Shown: positions 1 through 9,319, numbered from the stretch's first letter. The stretch: DNA of 64,000 nt from Halomonas sp. YLGW01 (GCF_014840935.1 NZ_CP062005.1:1116001-1180000); one strand, 5' to 3'. Program-made: numbers and translations. Notes: generated from the letters alone by a model not told the origin.

Positions 1-77
1 TGACCTTCCTGTCCACCCTGTATCCGGCCTGGCGTGCCTCGCGCATCCAGCCGGCCGATGTGCTGCGTTACGAGTGA
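1..77 (+). CDS. LolC/LolE-type lipoprotein release permease, C-terminal end (partial)
   Basis: Only the last 24 codons lie in the window, ending in a TGA at 75-77. They read ...YPAWRASRIQPADVLRYE, the usual ending of FtsX-family permeases of the LolCDE lipoprotein-releasing complex, where the last membrane helix is followed by a basic stretch and a PADVLRYE-like tail. The next gene is lolD, as expected for a lolC-lolD(-lolE) operon. LolC and LolE cannot be told apart from this fragment. In many Pseudomonas and Halomonas relatives a single LolC/E-like protein precedes lolD. Confidence 0.8.
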   Translation, partial: TFLSTLYPAWRASRIQPADVLRYE

Positions 78-103
78 GGCCCTCGATGAGCAAGGAGACA
101 TCC

Positions 104-811
104 ATGACCGCGGAGCAAGCCTCCCCCCAGGCCGGCCAGGTGCTGCTGGAGTGCCGGGGCCTGACGCGCATCTATCATGAAGGGCCCCAGGACGTGACGG
201 TGCTCGAGAATCTCGATCTCGAGGTGCGCGCCGGCGAACGGGTCGCGGTGGTCGGCAGTTCCGGCTCGGGCAAGACGACGCTGCTCAACCTGCTGGGCGG
301 GTTGGATCGGCCCAGCGCCGGCAGCGTCAAGGTGGCCGGTCAGTCACTGGCCGAGCTGGGCGAGAGCCAACTGGGGCGTTTTCGCAACCGCCATATCGGC
401 TTCGTCTACCAGTTCCACCATCTGCTGGCCGAACTGACTGCCCTGGAGAACGCCGCCCTGCCGTTGATCGTGCGCGGCCAGTCGCGCAAGGAGGCCTGTC
501 AGCGTGCCGCACAGATCCTCGAGCGCGTCGGCATGGCCGGGCGCCGCGATCACAAGCCCGGCGAGCTGTCAGGCGGCGAGCGTCAGCGGGTGGCGATCGC
601 CCGGGCGCTGATCACCGACCCGAGCCTGGTGCTGATGGACGAGCCCACCGGTAATCTCGATCAGACCACCGCGGCCAGCATCCTGTCGATGATGGACGAG
701 CTCGCCAGGACGACGGCCTGCGCCTTCGTGATAGTGACCCACGACACCGGTCTCGCCGCCCATCAGGATCGGGTGATGAAGCTGGATCGGGGCCAGCTGA
801 CGGCCGCCTGA
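104..811 (+). CDS. lolD: LolD, ATPase of the lipoprotein-releasing ABC transporter
   Basis: ATPase subunit of LolCDE, which extracts outer-membrane lipoproteins from the inner membrane and hands them to LolA. The 235-residue protein has Walker A GSSGSGKTT (about residues 51-59), an ABC signature LSGGERQR (about 155-162), Walker B LVLMDEPTGNLD (about 175-186) and the H-loop VTHD (about 211-214). GFVYQFHHLL is the characteristic LolD Q-loop region. The start at 104 is chosen because AAGGAGA lies just upstream at the right distance; in-frame starts at 74 (GTG) and 86 (ATG) would add 10 or 6 residues. It follows the lolC/E stop by only 26 bases, so the two are probably one transcript. Confidence 0.93.
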   Translation: MTAEQASPQAGQVLLECRGLTRIYHEGPQDVTVLENLDLEVRAGERVAVVGSSGSGKTTLLNLLGGLDRPSAGSVKVAGQSLAELGESQLGRFRNRHIGFVYQFHHLLAELTALENAALPLIVRGQSRKEACQRAAQILERVGMAGRRDHKPGELSGGERQRVAIARALITDPSLVLMDEPTGNLDQTTAASILSMMDELARTTACAFVIVTHDTGLAAHQDRVMKLDRGQLTAA

Positions 812-847
812 CGTTTGCGTCGGGTGGGTCCGCGCCGGTCGGGACGA

Positions 848-1411
848 TCAGTGCGGGCAGCCGTTGTCGCGTCCGTTGCCGAGTTCGGTGGCCCGCAGGC
901 GACGCTCCCGGCGGCGTTTATGCCAGCTGCGCGAGACCTGCCAGCGCCAGATCAGGCGAATGCCCACGTTGGCCGCCAGTCCAGTGATCACCGCCGCGAC
1001 CAGCGAGCCCAGCGCGAGGGACGGCAGGATATCAAGCAGCTGGTCGGCCACCCATTGGGTCGAGAGGGCATCCGGCGCCGCTCGGGGCGGGGTGGCCAGC
1101 AGCCAGGCGCCCAGCCGGTAGTTGCCATAGAAGATGATCGGCATGGTCAGGGGGTTGGTGATCCAGACCAGGCCCACCGAGAGGGGCAGGTTGCAGCGCA
1201 GCAGGCAGGCGCCGGCGGCGGCCAGCGCCATCTGGAAGGGAATCGGCAACAGGGCGCAGAACACGCCTACCATGAAGGCGTTGGCCACCGCGCGACGCGA
1301 CAGCATCCACAGCGACGCATCGCCGATCAGGTGGTGCATGAAGCGCAGCGAGCGACTACCCGTCAGGGCATCGGGGTGAGGCATGTAGCGCTGTAGGAAG
1401 CGGCGCGGCAT
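848..1411 (-). CDS. DUF2062 membrane protein
   Basis: A 187-residue inner-membrane protein of the DUF2062 family, whose function is not established. Recognisable family features are the MPRRFLQRYMPHP start, the small-residue helix with GVFCALLPIPFQM, the ITNPLTMPIIFYGNYRLG segment and a further hydrophobic helix (LALGSLVAAVITGL) before a basic C-terminus. The start at 1411 matches the usual family N-terminus; an in-frame ATG at 1447 would add 12 residues. It is convergent with lolD and divergent from comEC, the same position as the DUF2062 gene next to comEC in pseudomonads. Confidence 0.8.
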   Translation of the reverse strand: MPRRFLQRYMPHPDALTGSRSLRFMHHLIGDASLWMLSRRAVANAFMVGVFCALLPIPFQMALAAAGACLLRCNLPLSVGLVWITNPLTMPIIFYGNYRLGAWLLATPPRAAPDALSTQWVADQLLDILPSLALGSLVAAVITGLAANVGIRLIWRWQVSRSWHKRRRERRLRATELGNGRDNGCPH

Positions 1412-1540
1412 GGCAGGCTCGCAGGCGATGAATGGCACGGGTGGCATGATCCGCAGCCATTATCCATACAAGCCATGCTCCTCGCCACGGCTGTGGTCGA
1501 TGCGAGGGCGCGACAGGGCCAGGGAGGGCCTCGAGCGGCC

Positions 1541-3871
1541 ATGCGTACCCTCATGCGCAGCGGACTAGGCATGCCGGCGGTGATCGCCGCCCTGGCGGGG
1601 GCTGCTATCGCCATGCGGCTCCCCGCCGGGAGCTTCGGGATCTGGGCGCTGGCGGGGCTTTGCTTGCTCGCGGACCTGCCTCGTCAACGCCTGATGCTGG
1701 GACTGTTTCTCGTCGCCACGCTGGTCGCTGTCTCGCTGCTGCTGGCCCGGGGCGCCGAGCTGCCCCGAGGTCTGGTGGGTCAGGACCTCCGGCTCGAGGG
1801 ACGCGTTCTCGCGTCCCGGATCGGCCAGCCGGCGACTCGACTGCGCGTCGCCGTCGACGACTGCCAGCCGGCCGGTCCGGGACTGCCGGCCTGTGATGGC
1901 CTCGATCGGGTGCGGCTGTCGGTCTATGACGGCCCGCCGATGATGGTAGGCGAGCGCTGGCGCCTGACGGTGCGGTTGCGCCCGCCGTCGGGCTTCGCCA
2001 ATCCCGGCACCTTCGACTTTGGCGCCTGGCTGTGGCGGGAGGGGGTGGACGCGACCGGCTATGTGAGAGCGGCGCCGCCCCCGGAACGCCTCGCTCCTGC
2101 TCAGACGACACCTCGGCGGGCGGCCCTGGCCTTCCTCGACGCCCATCAGCCCGATGGCCTCGGTCGGCGCTGGCTGGCGGCCCTGACTCTGGGCGCCGAC
2201 GAACGCCTCGACGAGGACGACTGGGCGCTCTTGAATGCCAGCGGTACCACTCACCTGGTGGTGGTGTCGGGGCTGCATGTGGGACTGGTCGCGACCGGCA
2301 TGCTGTGGCTGATGCGCGGCCTGGCCCGGTTGGTGAGCCCGGGGCGCTGGCGCATGGCGGTCTGGCCCTGGCTCCTGGCCGGGGCGGCGGCCGGCGGTTA
2401 TGCCTGGCTGGCGGGGCTCGAGCCCCCTGCGCTGCGGGCCCTGATCATGACCTGGGTCGGCCTATGGGTCGCCAGCGGCCGCCATGCGCCCGGCCCCTGG
2501 CAGGCCTGGTGGCTGGCGCTCTCGCTGGTGGTGCTGGTCGATCCGCTATCCCTGTGGCGACCGGGGCTGTGGCTGTCTTTTGCGGCAGTCGCCTGGCTGA
2601 TCCTGATCTGGCAGGGGCGCTCCCGGCCCCGTGGCATCGGAGGCTGGGCCTGGGCCCTGATACGCACTCAGCTATTGCTGGGGCCGCTGATGGCGGCGGC
2701 CGTGGTGCTGGCCTTCGGGCGGCTGGCGCCGGGTGCCGCCCTGATCAACCTGGTCGCCGTGCCGCTGGTCAGTATGCTGATGGTGCCACTGGGGCTGCTG
2801 GGTTGGGCGCTGAGCTGGGCACAACCTCTGGCCCAGGTCTGCTGGGGGCTTTTCGAGGGGCTGGCGACGCTGCTGCAGGCGGGGCTGACCAAGGCCGTGG
2901 CGGTATCTCCCCTGCAGGTGCTGCCGGCCTGGCAACGCCTGCCGGTGGCGCTGTGTCTGGCCGGTCTCGCCCTTTGCTGGGGGCTGCCGGGTGTGACGAG
3001 AGCGCTGAGGGTGGTGCTTTCCCTGGTGCTGGCTGGTGTCCTCCTCGACCTGGAGCCGCCGACGCCGCCAGAGGGCAGCCTGCGAGTGCGAGTCCATGAC
3101 GTGGGCCAGGGTCAGGCGATCGAGTTGAGTGCTTACGATAGTCCCGATGCAGGCGCTCAGGTGGCGCGCGTCCTTTACGATACCGGGCCGCGCTTCGCCT
3201 CCGGCTTCATGCCGCTGGCCGGGCTCTGGCCCGCAGGGCAGGCGTTCTCACGGGTCATCGTCAGCCATGGCGACCGGGACCATGCCGGTGGCGTGCCGGC
3301 GCTTGGCGATCACCGGGTGGGCGAGCTGCTGGCACCTCGCGGCGAGGCGATCGGTCATGCAGCCACGCCCTGCGTCGCCGGTCAGCGCTGGCGCCATGGC
3401 GGCGCCGTCTTCCGGGTGCTGTGGCCACCGGCCGGGCCGCTCGAAGCACTGTCCGCGAACGATCGCTCCTGCGTGCTGCTGGTGCGCCTCGGTGAGCGGA
3501 CGGTGCTGATCACCGGTGATGCGGGCCGGGCGGTCGAGCGACGCCTGCTGCCGCTCCTGCCCGACCGTATCGATGTGTTGGTCGCGGGACATCACGGCAG
3601 CCGCACCAGTTCCGCCGCGGATTTCGTCACGTCGACCAATCCCCGTCAGGTGATCTTCAGCGCGGGACGCGACAATCGCTTCGGGCATCCCGCCGCCGAG
3701 GTGGTGCACCGCTTTCGTCGCCAGGGCAGCTGTCTGTGGAGCACCGCGCTGGATGGGGCCGTGACGGCGACTCTGACCCCGAGCGGGGCACTCGTCGTGA
3801 CGGCCGAGCGTCATCCGGTCTGGCGTCACGGTGTCGATGGCGACTGCCATGGGGTAGAATCGCGGCCCTAG
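1541..3871 (+). CDS. comEC: ComEC/Rec2 DNA-uptake channel protein
   Basis: Inner-membrane channel through which single-stranded DNA enters during natural transformation. From the N-terminus: hydrophobic helices, a DUF4131/OB-like region (about residues 60-175), the multi-helix Competence domain (about 210-500; GLHVGLVATG is characteristic) and a C-terminal metallo-beta-lactamase domain (from about 515) with DVGQGQ and the metal ligand motif SHGDRDHAGG near residue 574. About 776 residues, normal for the family. Start codon uncertain: ATGs at 1475, 1541 and 1553 are in frame and no strong ribosome site decides. Whether the cell is competent cannot be judged from this gene, since comEC is widely kept in non-competent lineages. 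Confidence 0.9.
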   Translation: MRTLMRSGLGMPAVIAALAGAAIAMRLPAGSFGIWALAGLCLLADLPRQRLMLGLFLVATLVAVSLLLARGAELPRGLVGQDLRLEGRVLASRIGQPATRLRVAVDDCQPAGPGLPACDGLDRVRLSVYDGPPMMVGERWRLTVRLRPPSGFANPGTFDFGAWLWREGVDATGYVRAAPPPERLAPAQTTPRRAALAFLDAHQPDGLGRRWLAALTLGADERLDEDDWALLNASGTTHLVVVSGLHVGLVATGMLWLMRGLARLVSPGRWRMAVWPWLLAGAAAGGYAWLAGLEPPALRALIMTWVGLWVASGRHAPGPWQAWWLALSLVVLVDPLSLWRPGLWLSFAAVAWLILIWQGRSRPRGIGGWAWALIRTQLLLGPLMAAAVVLAFGRLAPGAALINLVAVPLVSMLMVPLGLLGWALSWAQPLAQVCWGLFEGLATLLQAGLTKAVAVSPLQVLPAWQRLPVALCLAGLALCWGLPGVTRALRVVLSLVLAGVLLDLEPPTPPEGSLRVRVHDVGQGQAIELSAYDSPDAGAQVARVLYDTGPRFASGFMPLAGLWPAGQAFSRVIVSHGDRDHAGGVPALGDHRVGELLAPRGEAIGHAATPCVAGQRWRHGGAVFRVLWPPAGPLEALSANDRSCVLLVRLGERTVLITGDAGRAVERRLLPLLPDRIDVLVAGHHGSRTSSAADFVTSTNPRQVIFSAGRDNRFGHPAAEVVHRFRRQGSCLWSTALDGAVTATLTPSGALVVTAERHPVWRHGVDGDCHGVESRP
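3855..3860 (+). promoter_or_regulatory. Possible sigma70 -10 element for the exbB-exbD-msbA-lpxK run
   Basis: TAGAAT, 61 bases upstream of the ExbB start and overlapping the end of comEC. No good -35 element is seen at 16-18 bases, so this is a weak call. The same TAGAAT word precedes rluC at 14331. Confidence 0.3.
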
Positions 3872-3921
3872 ATGACTGCCGACGGCGTCCGCGGCGGTCA
3901 CGGCATTCGGGAGACTTTGAT

Positions 3922-4584
3922 ATGGATATGACCGGCGCCCTGACCGTTGGCGGTTGGCTGATGCTGCCCTTGGTGGGCTGTTCCCTGGTGGCGAGCGTGA
4001 TCATCATCGAGCGGCTGTGGACACTCCGCGCCGCCCGCATTGCCCCGCAGGGGCTCAGCGGCGAGATCTGCGCCCTGGTCGCTCAGGGGCAGGTCAACCT
4101 CTACTGGCTGGAGAGCCACTCGCCGCTCGGCGGCGTGTTGGCCGCGGGCCTACGCAATGCCCGCTTCGGTCAGGATCAGGTGCGGGCCCGGCTGCAGGAA
4201 TCGGCCGTGGCGGTGATCCACGACATGGAACGCTTCCTGAGCCCGCTCGGCACCATCGCCGCGATCACGCCCTTGATCGGCCTGCTGGGCACCGTGGTCG
4301 GGATGATCGAGGTCTTCTCGGTGCTGGTCAGTGCCGAGGGAGCAGGGCGCACCGCCGAGCTGGCCGGCGGCATCTCCCAGGCCCTGGTGACCACCGCCGC
4401 GGGCCTGACGGTGGCGATCCCGGCGCTGATGTTTCACCGCTTCTTCCAGCGCCGGGTCGAGGACATCACCGTGCGCATGGAAGAGCAGGCCAGCCAGCTG
4501 GTGGAGTGCCTGGCGCACTACCCGGGCGAGCTGACGCTGGACGAGCGGTATGAGCAGACGGGGCAGGGAGTACGGGACGCATGA
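3922..4584 (+). CDS. exbB: ExbB/TolQ/MotA-family proton channel protein
   Basis: Component of an ExbB/ExbD-type proton-driven inner-membrane motor. The 220-residue protein has three membrane helices in the family arrangement: about 9-30, 102-130 (SPLGTIAAITPLIGLLGTVVG, with the invariant PLIGLLGTV) and 148-172 (GGISQALVTTAAGLTVAIP). The start ATG at 3922 has GGGAGA upstream. Its stop overlaps the exbD start (ATGA). No tonB or tolA follows; msbA and lpxK do, as in Pseudomonas relatives where this pair sits beside lipid A genes. It is distinct from the second ExbB set at 42.3 kb. Its partner protein is unknown. Confidence 0.88.
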   Translation: MDMTGALTVGGWLMLPLVGCSLVASVIIIERLWTLRAARIAPQGLSGEICALVAQGQVNLYWLESHSPLGGVLAAGLRNARFGQDQVRARLQESAVAVIHDMERFLSPLGTIAAITPLIGLLGTVVGMIEVFSVLVSAEGAGRTAELAGGISQALVTTAAGLTVAIPALMFHRFFQRRVEDITVRMEEQASQLVECLAHYPGELTLDERYEQTGQGVRDA

Positions 4585-5009
4585 AGTTTCCGCGGCGTCG
4601 CCGGGAGCCGGTGGAGGTCAATCTGACGCCCCTGATCGATGTGGTGTTCCTGCTGTTGATCTTCTTCATGGTCTCGACCACCTTCGAGACCCGCCAGGCC
4701 CTGGAGCTCGAGCTACCCGAGAGTGCCAGCGCGGCGGCGGCCGAGCCCGCTCCGGTGGTGCTGGTGATCACCGCCTCGGGCGATTACCGGCTCGGCGATG
4801 TCGCCGTGCCCCGGGAGACGCTGGGTGCGGCCCTCGAGTCGCGAGGCGAGGCCGCCCGGGAGCACGGGTTGATCATCGAGGCCGACGGCCGGGTCGCCCA
4901 TCGCCACGTGGTGGCCGCTCTGGACGAGGCGGCCGCCCAGGGAATCACCCGCGTGCGCATCGCCACCCGCGAGGCAACCGACAGTATCAATCAAGCGGAG
5001 ACACCGTGA
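4581..5009 (+). CDS. exbD: ExbD/TolR-family motor protein
   Basis: Partner of the ExbB-like protein. The 142-residue protein has one N-terminal membrane helix (about 13-35) containing VNLTPLIDVVFLLLIFFMV; Asp20 is the conserved in-membrane acid of ExbD/TolR/MotB proteins that takes part in proton movement. The remainder is the periplasmic domain. It overlaps exbB upstream (ATGA) and msbA downstream (GTGA), so translation of the three is probably coupled. The neighbourhood points to envelope biogenesis, but which outer-membrane process it energises cannot be read from sequence. Confidence 0.88.
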   Translation: MKFPRRRREPVEVNLTPLIDVVFLLLIFFMVSTTFETRQALELELPESASAAAAEPAPVVLVITASGDYRLGDVAVPRETLGAALESRGEAAREHGLIIEADGRVAHRHVVAALDEAAAQGITRVRIATREATDSINQAETP

Positions 5010-6745
5010 GCTACGATTCAGGATGGGCCCTCTACAAGCGGCTGCTCGACTATGTCAGGCCCTATTGGCGTTCCTTCATGCTGGCCGTGCTCGGCTACGC
5101 CATCTATGCCGCCTCCAGCACGGCCCTGGCCGAGATGATGAAACGCCTGATCGACGGCATTCAGAACCCGGATGCCGCCTTCCGGCTTTTTCTGCCGCTG
5201 TTCGTGGTGGGCATGTTCGCCGCCCGGGGGCTGGGGACCTTTCTCGGCACCTATTTCATGAGCCAGGTAGCGCGCAACGTGGTACACGCCCTGCGCTGCG
5301 ATGTCTTCAACCACATGTTGCACCTGCCGGGGCGCTTCTTCGACGAGCACTCCAGCGGTCAGCTGGTCTCCCGGGTGACCTATCACGTCGAGCAGGTCAC
5401 CGGAGCGGCCAGCAACGCCATCACCGTGATCCTGCGCGAGGGACTCTTCGTGATTGGCCTGCTGAGCTATCTGCTATGGACCAACGCGATGCTGACCCTG
5501 GTGTTCCTGACGGTCACGCCGGTGATCGGCGTCGTGGTCAGCTATGCCAGCAAGCGCTTCCGGCGCCTGTCCCAGCGCATCCAGCGCTCCATGGGCGATG
5601 TCACTCACGTGGCCTCCGAGGCGCTTTCGGGGTATCGGGTGGTGCGCACCCACGGCGCCGAGGCCTATGAGAAGCGTCGTTTCGCGAAGGCCAGCGACGA
5701 CAACCGCCGCCAGAGCATGAAGGAGGCGCTGACCAAGGGCATCAGCACGCCGGTGATCCAGCTGCTGGTGGCGCTGGCGCTGGCGGGGCTTGTTTGGCTG
5801 GCCATGTCGCCGGCGTTGCTCGATGACATGACCCCGGGCGAGTTCGTGGCCTTCATCACCGCCGCCTCGCTGATGGCCAAGCCGGTGCGTCAGCTCACCG
5901 ACGTCAACAGCGCCATCCAGAAGGGCATCGCCGCGTCCGGCGAGCTGTTTGGCCTGATCGAGGAACCCGCCGAGCCCGACCAGGGCACCACCGAACCTCA
6001 CCGCCTGGCAGGGCGGGTCCACTTCGACGGCGTGCGCTTCGCCTATGCCGAAGGCCAGAACGAGGTGCTCAAGGGCATCGACCTGGAGGTGTCGCCGGGG
6101 GAGATGATCGCCATCGTCGGGCGCTCTGGCAGCGGCAAGTCGACCCTGATCAGCCTGCTGCCTCGCTTCTACCGGCCCACGGCGGGCGCGATCACCCTCG
6201 ATGGGGTGGCGCTGGATGACTTCAAGCTGTCGCCGCTGCGCCGCCAGATCGCCCTGGTGTCTCAGCAGGTCACCCTGTTCAACACCACCATCGGCCAGAA
6301 CATCGCCTACGGGGTCGACAATCCTGATCAGGACGCCATCGAAGCCGCGGCCCGCGCCGCCTTCGCCCATGATTTCATCATTGAATTGCCTGAGGGGTAC
6401 GACACCCCGGTGGGCGACAACGGCGTGATGCTCTCCGGCGGTCAGCGCCAGCGACTGGCGATCGCCCGGGCGATCTTCAAGGATGCGCCGCTGCTGATTC
6501 TCGATGAGGCCACCTCGGCGCTGGACAGCGAATCCGAACGCTACATCCAGAAGGCCCTGGAAGAAGTCTGCCGCGGACGCACTACCTTCGTCATCGCCCA
6601 CCGCCTCTCCACCATCGAACGGGCCGACCGCATCCTGGTGATGGAGCAGGGCGAGATCATCGAGCAGGGCAGCCATGCCGAGCTGATCGCCCGTGAGGGC
6701 GCCTATGCGGCGCTGCACCAGCTGCAATTCCAGGAGAGCCCGTGA
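5006..6745 (+). CDS. msbA: MsbA, lipid A flippase ABC transporter
   Basis: Half-transporter that flips core-lipid A across the inner membrane. 579 residues, near the 582 of E. coli MsbA: a six-helix transmembrane domain (about 1-320) followed by an ATPase domain with Walker A GRSGSGKST (about 372-380), signature LSGGQRQRLAIA (about 476-487), Walker B LLILDEATSALD (about 494-505) and an H-loop IAHRLST. The GTG start at 5006 overlaps the exbD stop and is preceded by GCGGAGA; the long upstream extension in the same frame is exbD read in another phase. It overlaps lpxK by four bases (GTGA), the conserved msbA-lpxK arrangement. Confidence 0.94.
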   Translation: MSYDSGWALYKRLLDYVRPYWRSFMLAVLGYAIYAASSTALAEMMKRLIDGIQNPDAAFRLFLPLFVVGMFAARGLGTFLGTYFMSQVARNVVHALRCDVFNHMLHLPGRFFDEHSSGQLVSRVTYHVEQVTGAASNAITVILREGLFVIGLLSYLLWTNAMLTLVFLTVTPVIGVVVSYASKRFRRLSQRIQRSMGDVTHVASEALSGYRVVRTHGAEAYEKRRFAKASDDNRRQSMKEALTKGISTPVIQLLVALALAGLVWLAMSPALLDDMTPGEFVAFITAASLMAKPVRQLTDVNSAIQKGIAASGELFGLIEEPAEPDQGTTEPHRLAGRVHFDGVRFAYAEGQNEVLKGIDLEVSPGEMIAIVGRSGSGKSTLISLLPRFYRPTAGAITLDGVALDDFKLSPLRRQIALVSQQVTLFNTTIGQNIAYGVDNPDQDAIEAAARAAFAHDFIIELPEGYDTPVGDNGVMLSGGQRQRLAIARAIFKDAPLLILDEATSALDSESERYIQKALEEVCRGRTTFVIAHRLSTIERADRILVMEQGEIIEQGSHAELIAREGAYAALHQLQFQESP

Positions 6746-7806
6746 GCCGCTTCGGCAGGCTTACCGAGCGCCTCGGTGAGGGGCTGATGGCGGCCTGGTA
6801 CGGCGATGCCGCCTGGCTTGGTCTGCTGCGGCCACTGGAGGCGCTCTATCGCAGGCAAGTGACCCGTCGCCTGGTCGATTTCCAGTCAGGCAAGGGGTCG
6901 GTCCATCATCCCGGCGTGCCGGTGATCGTGGTCGGCAACCTGACCCTCGGTGGTACCGGCAAGTCACCGCTGGTGGCCTGGCTGGCGCGACATCTCGCCG
7001 AGCAGGGCTATCGCCCGGGCATTCTGTCCCGGGGCTACGGGGGCGAGAGCGAGGAATATCCGCTGCGGGTCAGCGAGGCCACGCCTGTCGAGGCCTGCGG
7101 GGACGAGCCCTTGATGCTGGCGGCCCAGACCGGGGTGCCGGTGGTGGTCGACCCCAGGCGCGCCCGCGGTGCCGAGCGCCTGCTCGATGAAGGGTGCGAT
7201 ATCCTGATCAGCGATGACGGCCTGCAGCATCTGGCCCTGGGCCGTGACCTGGAACTGGTGGTGGTGGACGGGCAGCGGGGCTTCGGCAATGGACGCTGCC
7301 TGCCCGCTGGGCCGCTACGCGAGCCGCTCTCGCGGCTTGAAAGCGTCGATGCGCTGGTGGTCAACGGTGCCGAGCCCGACGAGGTGGCCGGTGCCGAGGG
7401 CGCCGGGCAGCGCTTCACCATGACTCTTAAGCCGGTGGGCTGGCGCCGGCTCACCGACGATGCGCGCCTGCCGCTGTCGCCCCTGCCCTTCGCACGGGCG
7501 GTGCACGGCCTGGCCGGCATCGGCAATCCGCCCCGCTTCTTCGCCACCCTCGAGGGGCTCGGGCTCAGGGTCACGCCACACCCGAAGCCCGATCATCACC
7601 GCTTCACGCCCGAGGACCTGCGTTTCGATGACGAGGCTCCGGTGGTGATGACCGCCAAGGATGCCGTCAAGTGCCGTGGCTTTGCCGATGCGCGCTGCTG
7701 GGCGCTGGATGTGGAGGCCCATCCGTCGGCAGGCTTCATCGAATGGTTTGCCACGCAACTCGATGCGCTGACGCGCGTCGCGCAAGGGGAAGACAATGAT
7801 GGATAA
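6742..7806 (+). CDS. lpxK: LpxK, tetraacyldisaccharide 4'-kinase
   Basis: Adds the 4'-phosphate to the lipid A precursor disaccharide 1-phosphate, the sixth step of the Raetz pathway, at the cytoplasmic face of the inner membrane. The 354-residue protein has an N-terminal amphipathic/hydrophobic region for membrane association, then a P-loop in NLTLGGTGKSPLVAWL (about 67-82), and downstream SRGYGG and ISDDGLQHLALGRD, all typical of LpxK. GTG start overlapping the msbA stop. Its own 3' end overlaps the next small gene. The order msbA-lpxK-Trm112-like-kdsB is conserved in many gammaproteobacteria. Confidence 0.94.
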   Translation: MSRFGRLTERLGEGLMAAWYGDAAWLGLLRPLEALYRRQVTRRLVDFQSGKGSVHHPGVPVIVVGNLTLGGTGKSPLVAWLARHLAEQGYRPGILSRGYGGESEEYPLRVSEATPVEACGDEPLMLAAQTGVPVVVDPRRARGAERLLDEGCDILISDDGLQHLALGRDLELVVVDGQRGFGNGRCLPAGPLREPLSRLESVDALVVNGAEPDEVAGAEGAGQRFTMTLKPVGWRRLTDDARLPLSPLPFARAVHGLAGIGNPPRFFATLEGLGLRVTPHPKPDHHRFTPEDLRFDDEAPVVMTAKDAVKCRGFADARCWALDVEAHPSAGFIEWFATQLDALTRVAQGEDNDG

Positions 7807-8023
7807 GGAATTGCTGGCCATGCTGGTCTGTCCGCAGTGCCAGGGCAAGCTCAAGTACGACCGTGAACATGCGGAGCTCAAGTGCCACTTCGATGGCCTG
7901 GCGTTCCCGATCCGTGACGACATCCCGGTCATGCTGGCCGAGGAAGCCCGCGTCATGGACGTCGATGAGAAGCTGGGCAAGGCGAGGGGGCCGAGCCGCG
8001 GCGAGGCGGGAGGACAGGCATGA
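7796..8023 (+). CDS. Trm112/YcaR-family small zinc-ribbon-like protein
   Basis: A 75-residue member of the Trm112 (UPF0434/YcaR) family, recognised by [17 protein letters not shown] and [11 protein letters not shown]. In archaea and eukaryotes such proteins activate methyltransferases; the bacterial role between lpxK and kdsB is not established. Only Cys12, Cys15 and Cys30 are present; the second half of the metal site reads CHFD, so the full four-cysteine knuckle is not conserved. Starts at 7796 or at the adjacent ATG at 7799; AAGGGGAAGAC lies upstream. It overlaps lpxK by 11 bases and kdsB by 4 (ATGA). Confidence 0.85.
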   Translation: MMDKELLAMLVCPQCQGKLKYDREHAELKCHFDGLAFPIRDDIPVMLAEEARVMDVDEKLGKARGPSRGEAGGQA

Positions 8024-8841
8024 GCGATTTCGTCGCGGTGATCCCGGCGCGCTTCGCGTCCAGTCGCCTGCCCGGCAAGCCGCTGCTCGACATCGCCGGC
8101 GAGCCGATGGTGGTGCGGGTCTGGCGCCAGGCCCTCGCCAGCCAGGCCACCCGGGTGGTGGTGGCCACCGATGACGCGCGTATTCGCGATGTGGCCGAGG
8201 CCGCCGGCGCCGAGGTGGTGATGACCGCTGCCGACCACCCCTCCGGCACCGACCGGCTCGCCGAGGTGGCCGAGCGCCTGGGGCTCGCCGAGGATGCCAT
8301 CCTGGTCAACGTTCAGGGCGACGAGCCGCTGCTGCCGCCGACCCTGATCGATCAGGTGGCCGCGCGACTCGAGGAGGACACCGATGCCTCCATCGCGACC
8401 CTGGGGGAATCGATCAGCGACGTCGAGATGCTATTCAATCCCAACGTGGTCAAGGTGGTGCGTGATTTCGCCGGTCGCGCGCTATATTTTTCCCGCGCGC
8501 CCATCCCCTGGGATCGGGAGGCCTTCGCCCGCCGGCCGGAGCTGCTTGAGCACGATGCCTGGCTGCGCCACATCGGCCTCTATGCCTATCGGGCCAGTTT
8601 CCTCGCCGCCTATCGCCACTGGTCACCGGCGCCGCTGGAACAGCTCGAGCAGCTCGAGCAGCTGCGCGCTCTTCAGCATGGGCATCGCATCCAGGTCGCC
8701 CTGGCCCGGGAGCCGCATCCTGCCGGCGTCGACACTGAGGCCGATCTCACTCGCGTCCGCGCGCTGTTCGCTGACTCTGTCGATCCTGTAACCGCCGACA
8801 CTCCACTAGACAACGCTTCACCAGAGAACAGGGAGAGCTGA
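8020..8841 (+). CDS. kdsB: KdsB, CMP-Kdo synthetase
   Basis: 3-deoxy-manno-octulosonate cytidylyltransferase, which activates Kdo with CTP for attachment to lipid A. Family motifs: [16 protein letters not shown] at the N-terminus (nucleotide binding), [23 protein letters not shown] and [13 protein letters not shown]. At 273 residues it is about 20 longer than typical because of a C-terminal extension. A small in-frame repeat, [10 protein letters not shown] (about residues 206-215), replaces the usual LEQ-x-E-x-LEQL motif and looks like slippage of a 9-base unit. ATG overlaps the preceding stop. Confidence 0.94.
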   Translation: MSDFVAVIPARFASSRLPGKPLLDIAGEPMVVRVWRQALASQATRVVVATDDARIRDVAEAAGAEVVMTAADHPSGTDRLAEVAERLGLAEDAILVNVQGDEPLLPPTLIDQVAARLEEDTDASIATLGESISDVEMLFNPNVVKVVRDFAGRALYFSRAPIPWDREAFARRPELLEHDAWLRHIGLYAYRASFLAAYRHWSPAPLEQLEQLEQLRALQHGHRIQVALAREPHPAGVDTEADLTRVRALFADSVDPVTADTPLDNASPENRES

Positions 8842-8842
8842 G

Positions 8843-9319
8843 ATGCGCGTGCTGTTCGTCTGCCTCGGCAACATCTGCCGCTCGCCGACCGCCGAGGGCA
8901 TGCTGCGCCACAAGCTTGAGGCCGCGGGCCTGGCCGAGCGCGTGACCATCGATTCCTGCGGCACCGGCGACTGGCATGTGGGCAAGGCGCCGGATCGCCG
9001 CGCCGCCGCGGCTGCCGCCGAGCGAGGCATCGACCTGAGCGGCCTGCGGGCACGCCAGCTCGATCGGGCCGACTTCGAGCGCTTCGATTATCTGCTGGCC
9101 ATGGACCACGACAACCTGGATGACCTGTTGGCCATGCGTCCCGGGGATTGCCAGGCCCACGTCGGGCTCTTCCTCGACTTCGCCGGTCGGCGGGAAGCCG
9201 CGGTGCCGGACCCCTATTACGGCGGCGAAGCTGGCTTCGATGAGGTGCTGGATCTGGTCGAGAGCGCCGCCGATGGGCTGATCGAGGCCCTGCGCGGGCG
9301 CCTGGGCACCTCGCCGTGA
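8843..9319 (+). CDS. Low-molecular-weight protein-tyrosine phosphatase
   Basis: Cysteine-based phosphatase of the LMW-PTP family. The catalytic loop CLGNICRS at residues 7-14 gives the C-x5-R motif (Cys7, Arg13), and the general-acid loop DPYYGG has Asp123. 158 residues, normal length. It starts one base after the kdsB stop and overlaps murB by four bases (GTGA). The same kdsB-ptp-murB order is found in Pseudomonas. LMW-PTPs often act on tyrosine kinases of polysaccharide synthesis, but no such kinase is in this window, so the substrate is unknown. Confidence 0.9.
   Translation: MRVLFVCLGNICRSPTAEGMLRHKLEAAGLAERVTIDSCGTGDWHVGKAPDRRAAAAAAERGIDLSGLRARQLDRADFERFDYLLAMDHDNLDDLLAMRPGDCQAHVGLFLDFAGRREAAVPDPYYGGEAGFDEVLDLVESAADGLIEALRGRLGTSP

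Noticed and set aside
8640-8668. Repeat in kdsB as a sign of pseudogenisation
   Set aside because: Frame and all motifs are intact; a 9-base slippage within a natural LEQ motif explains it.
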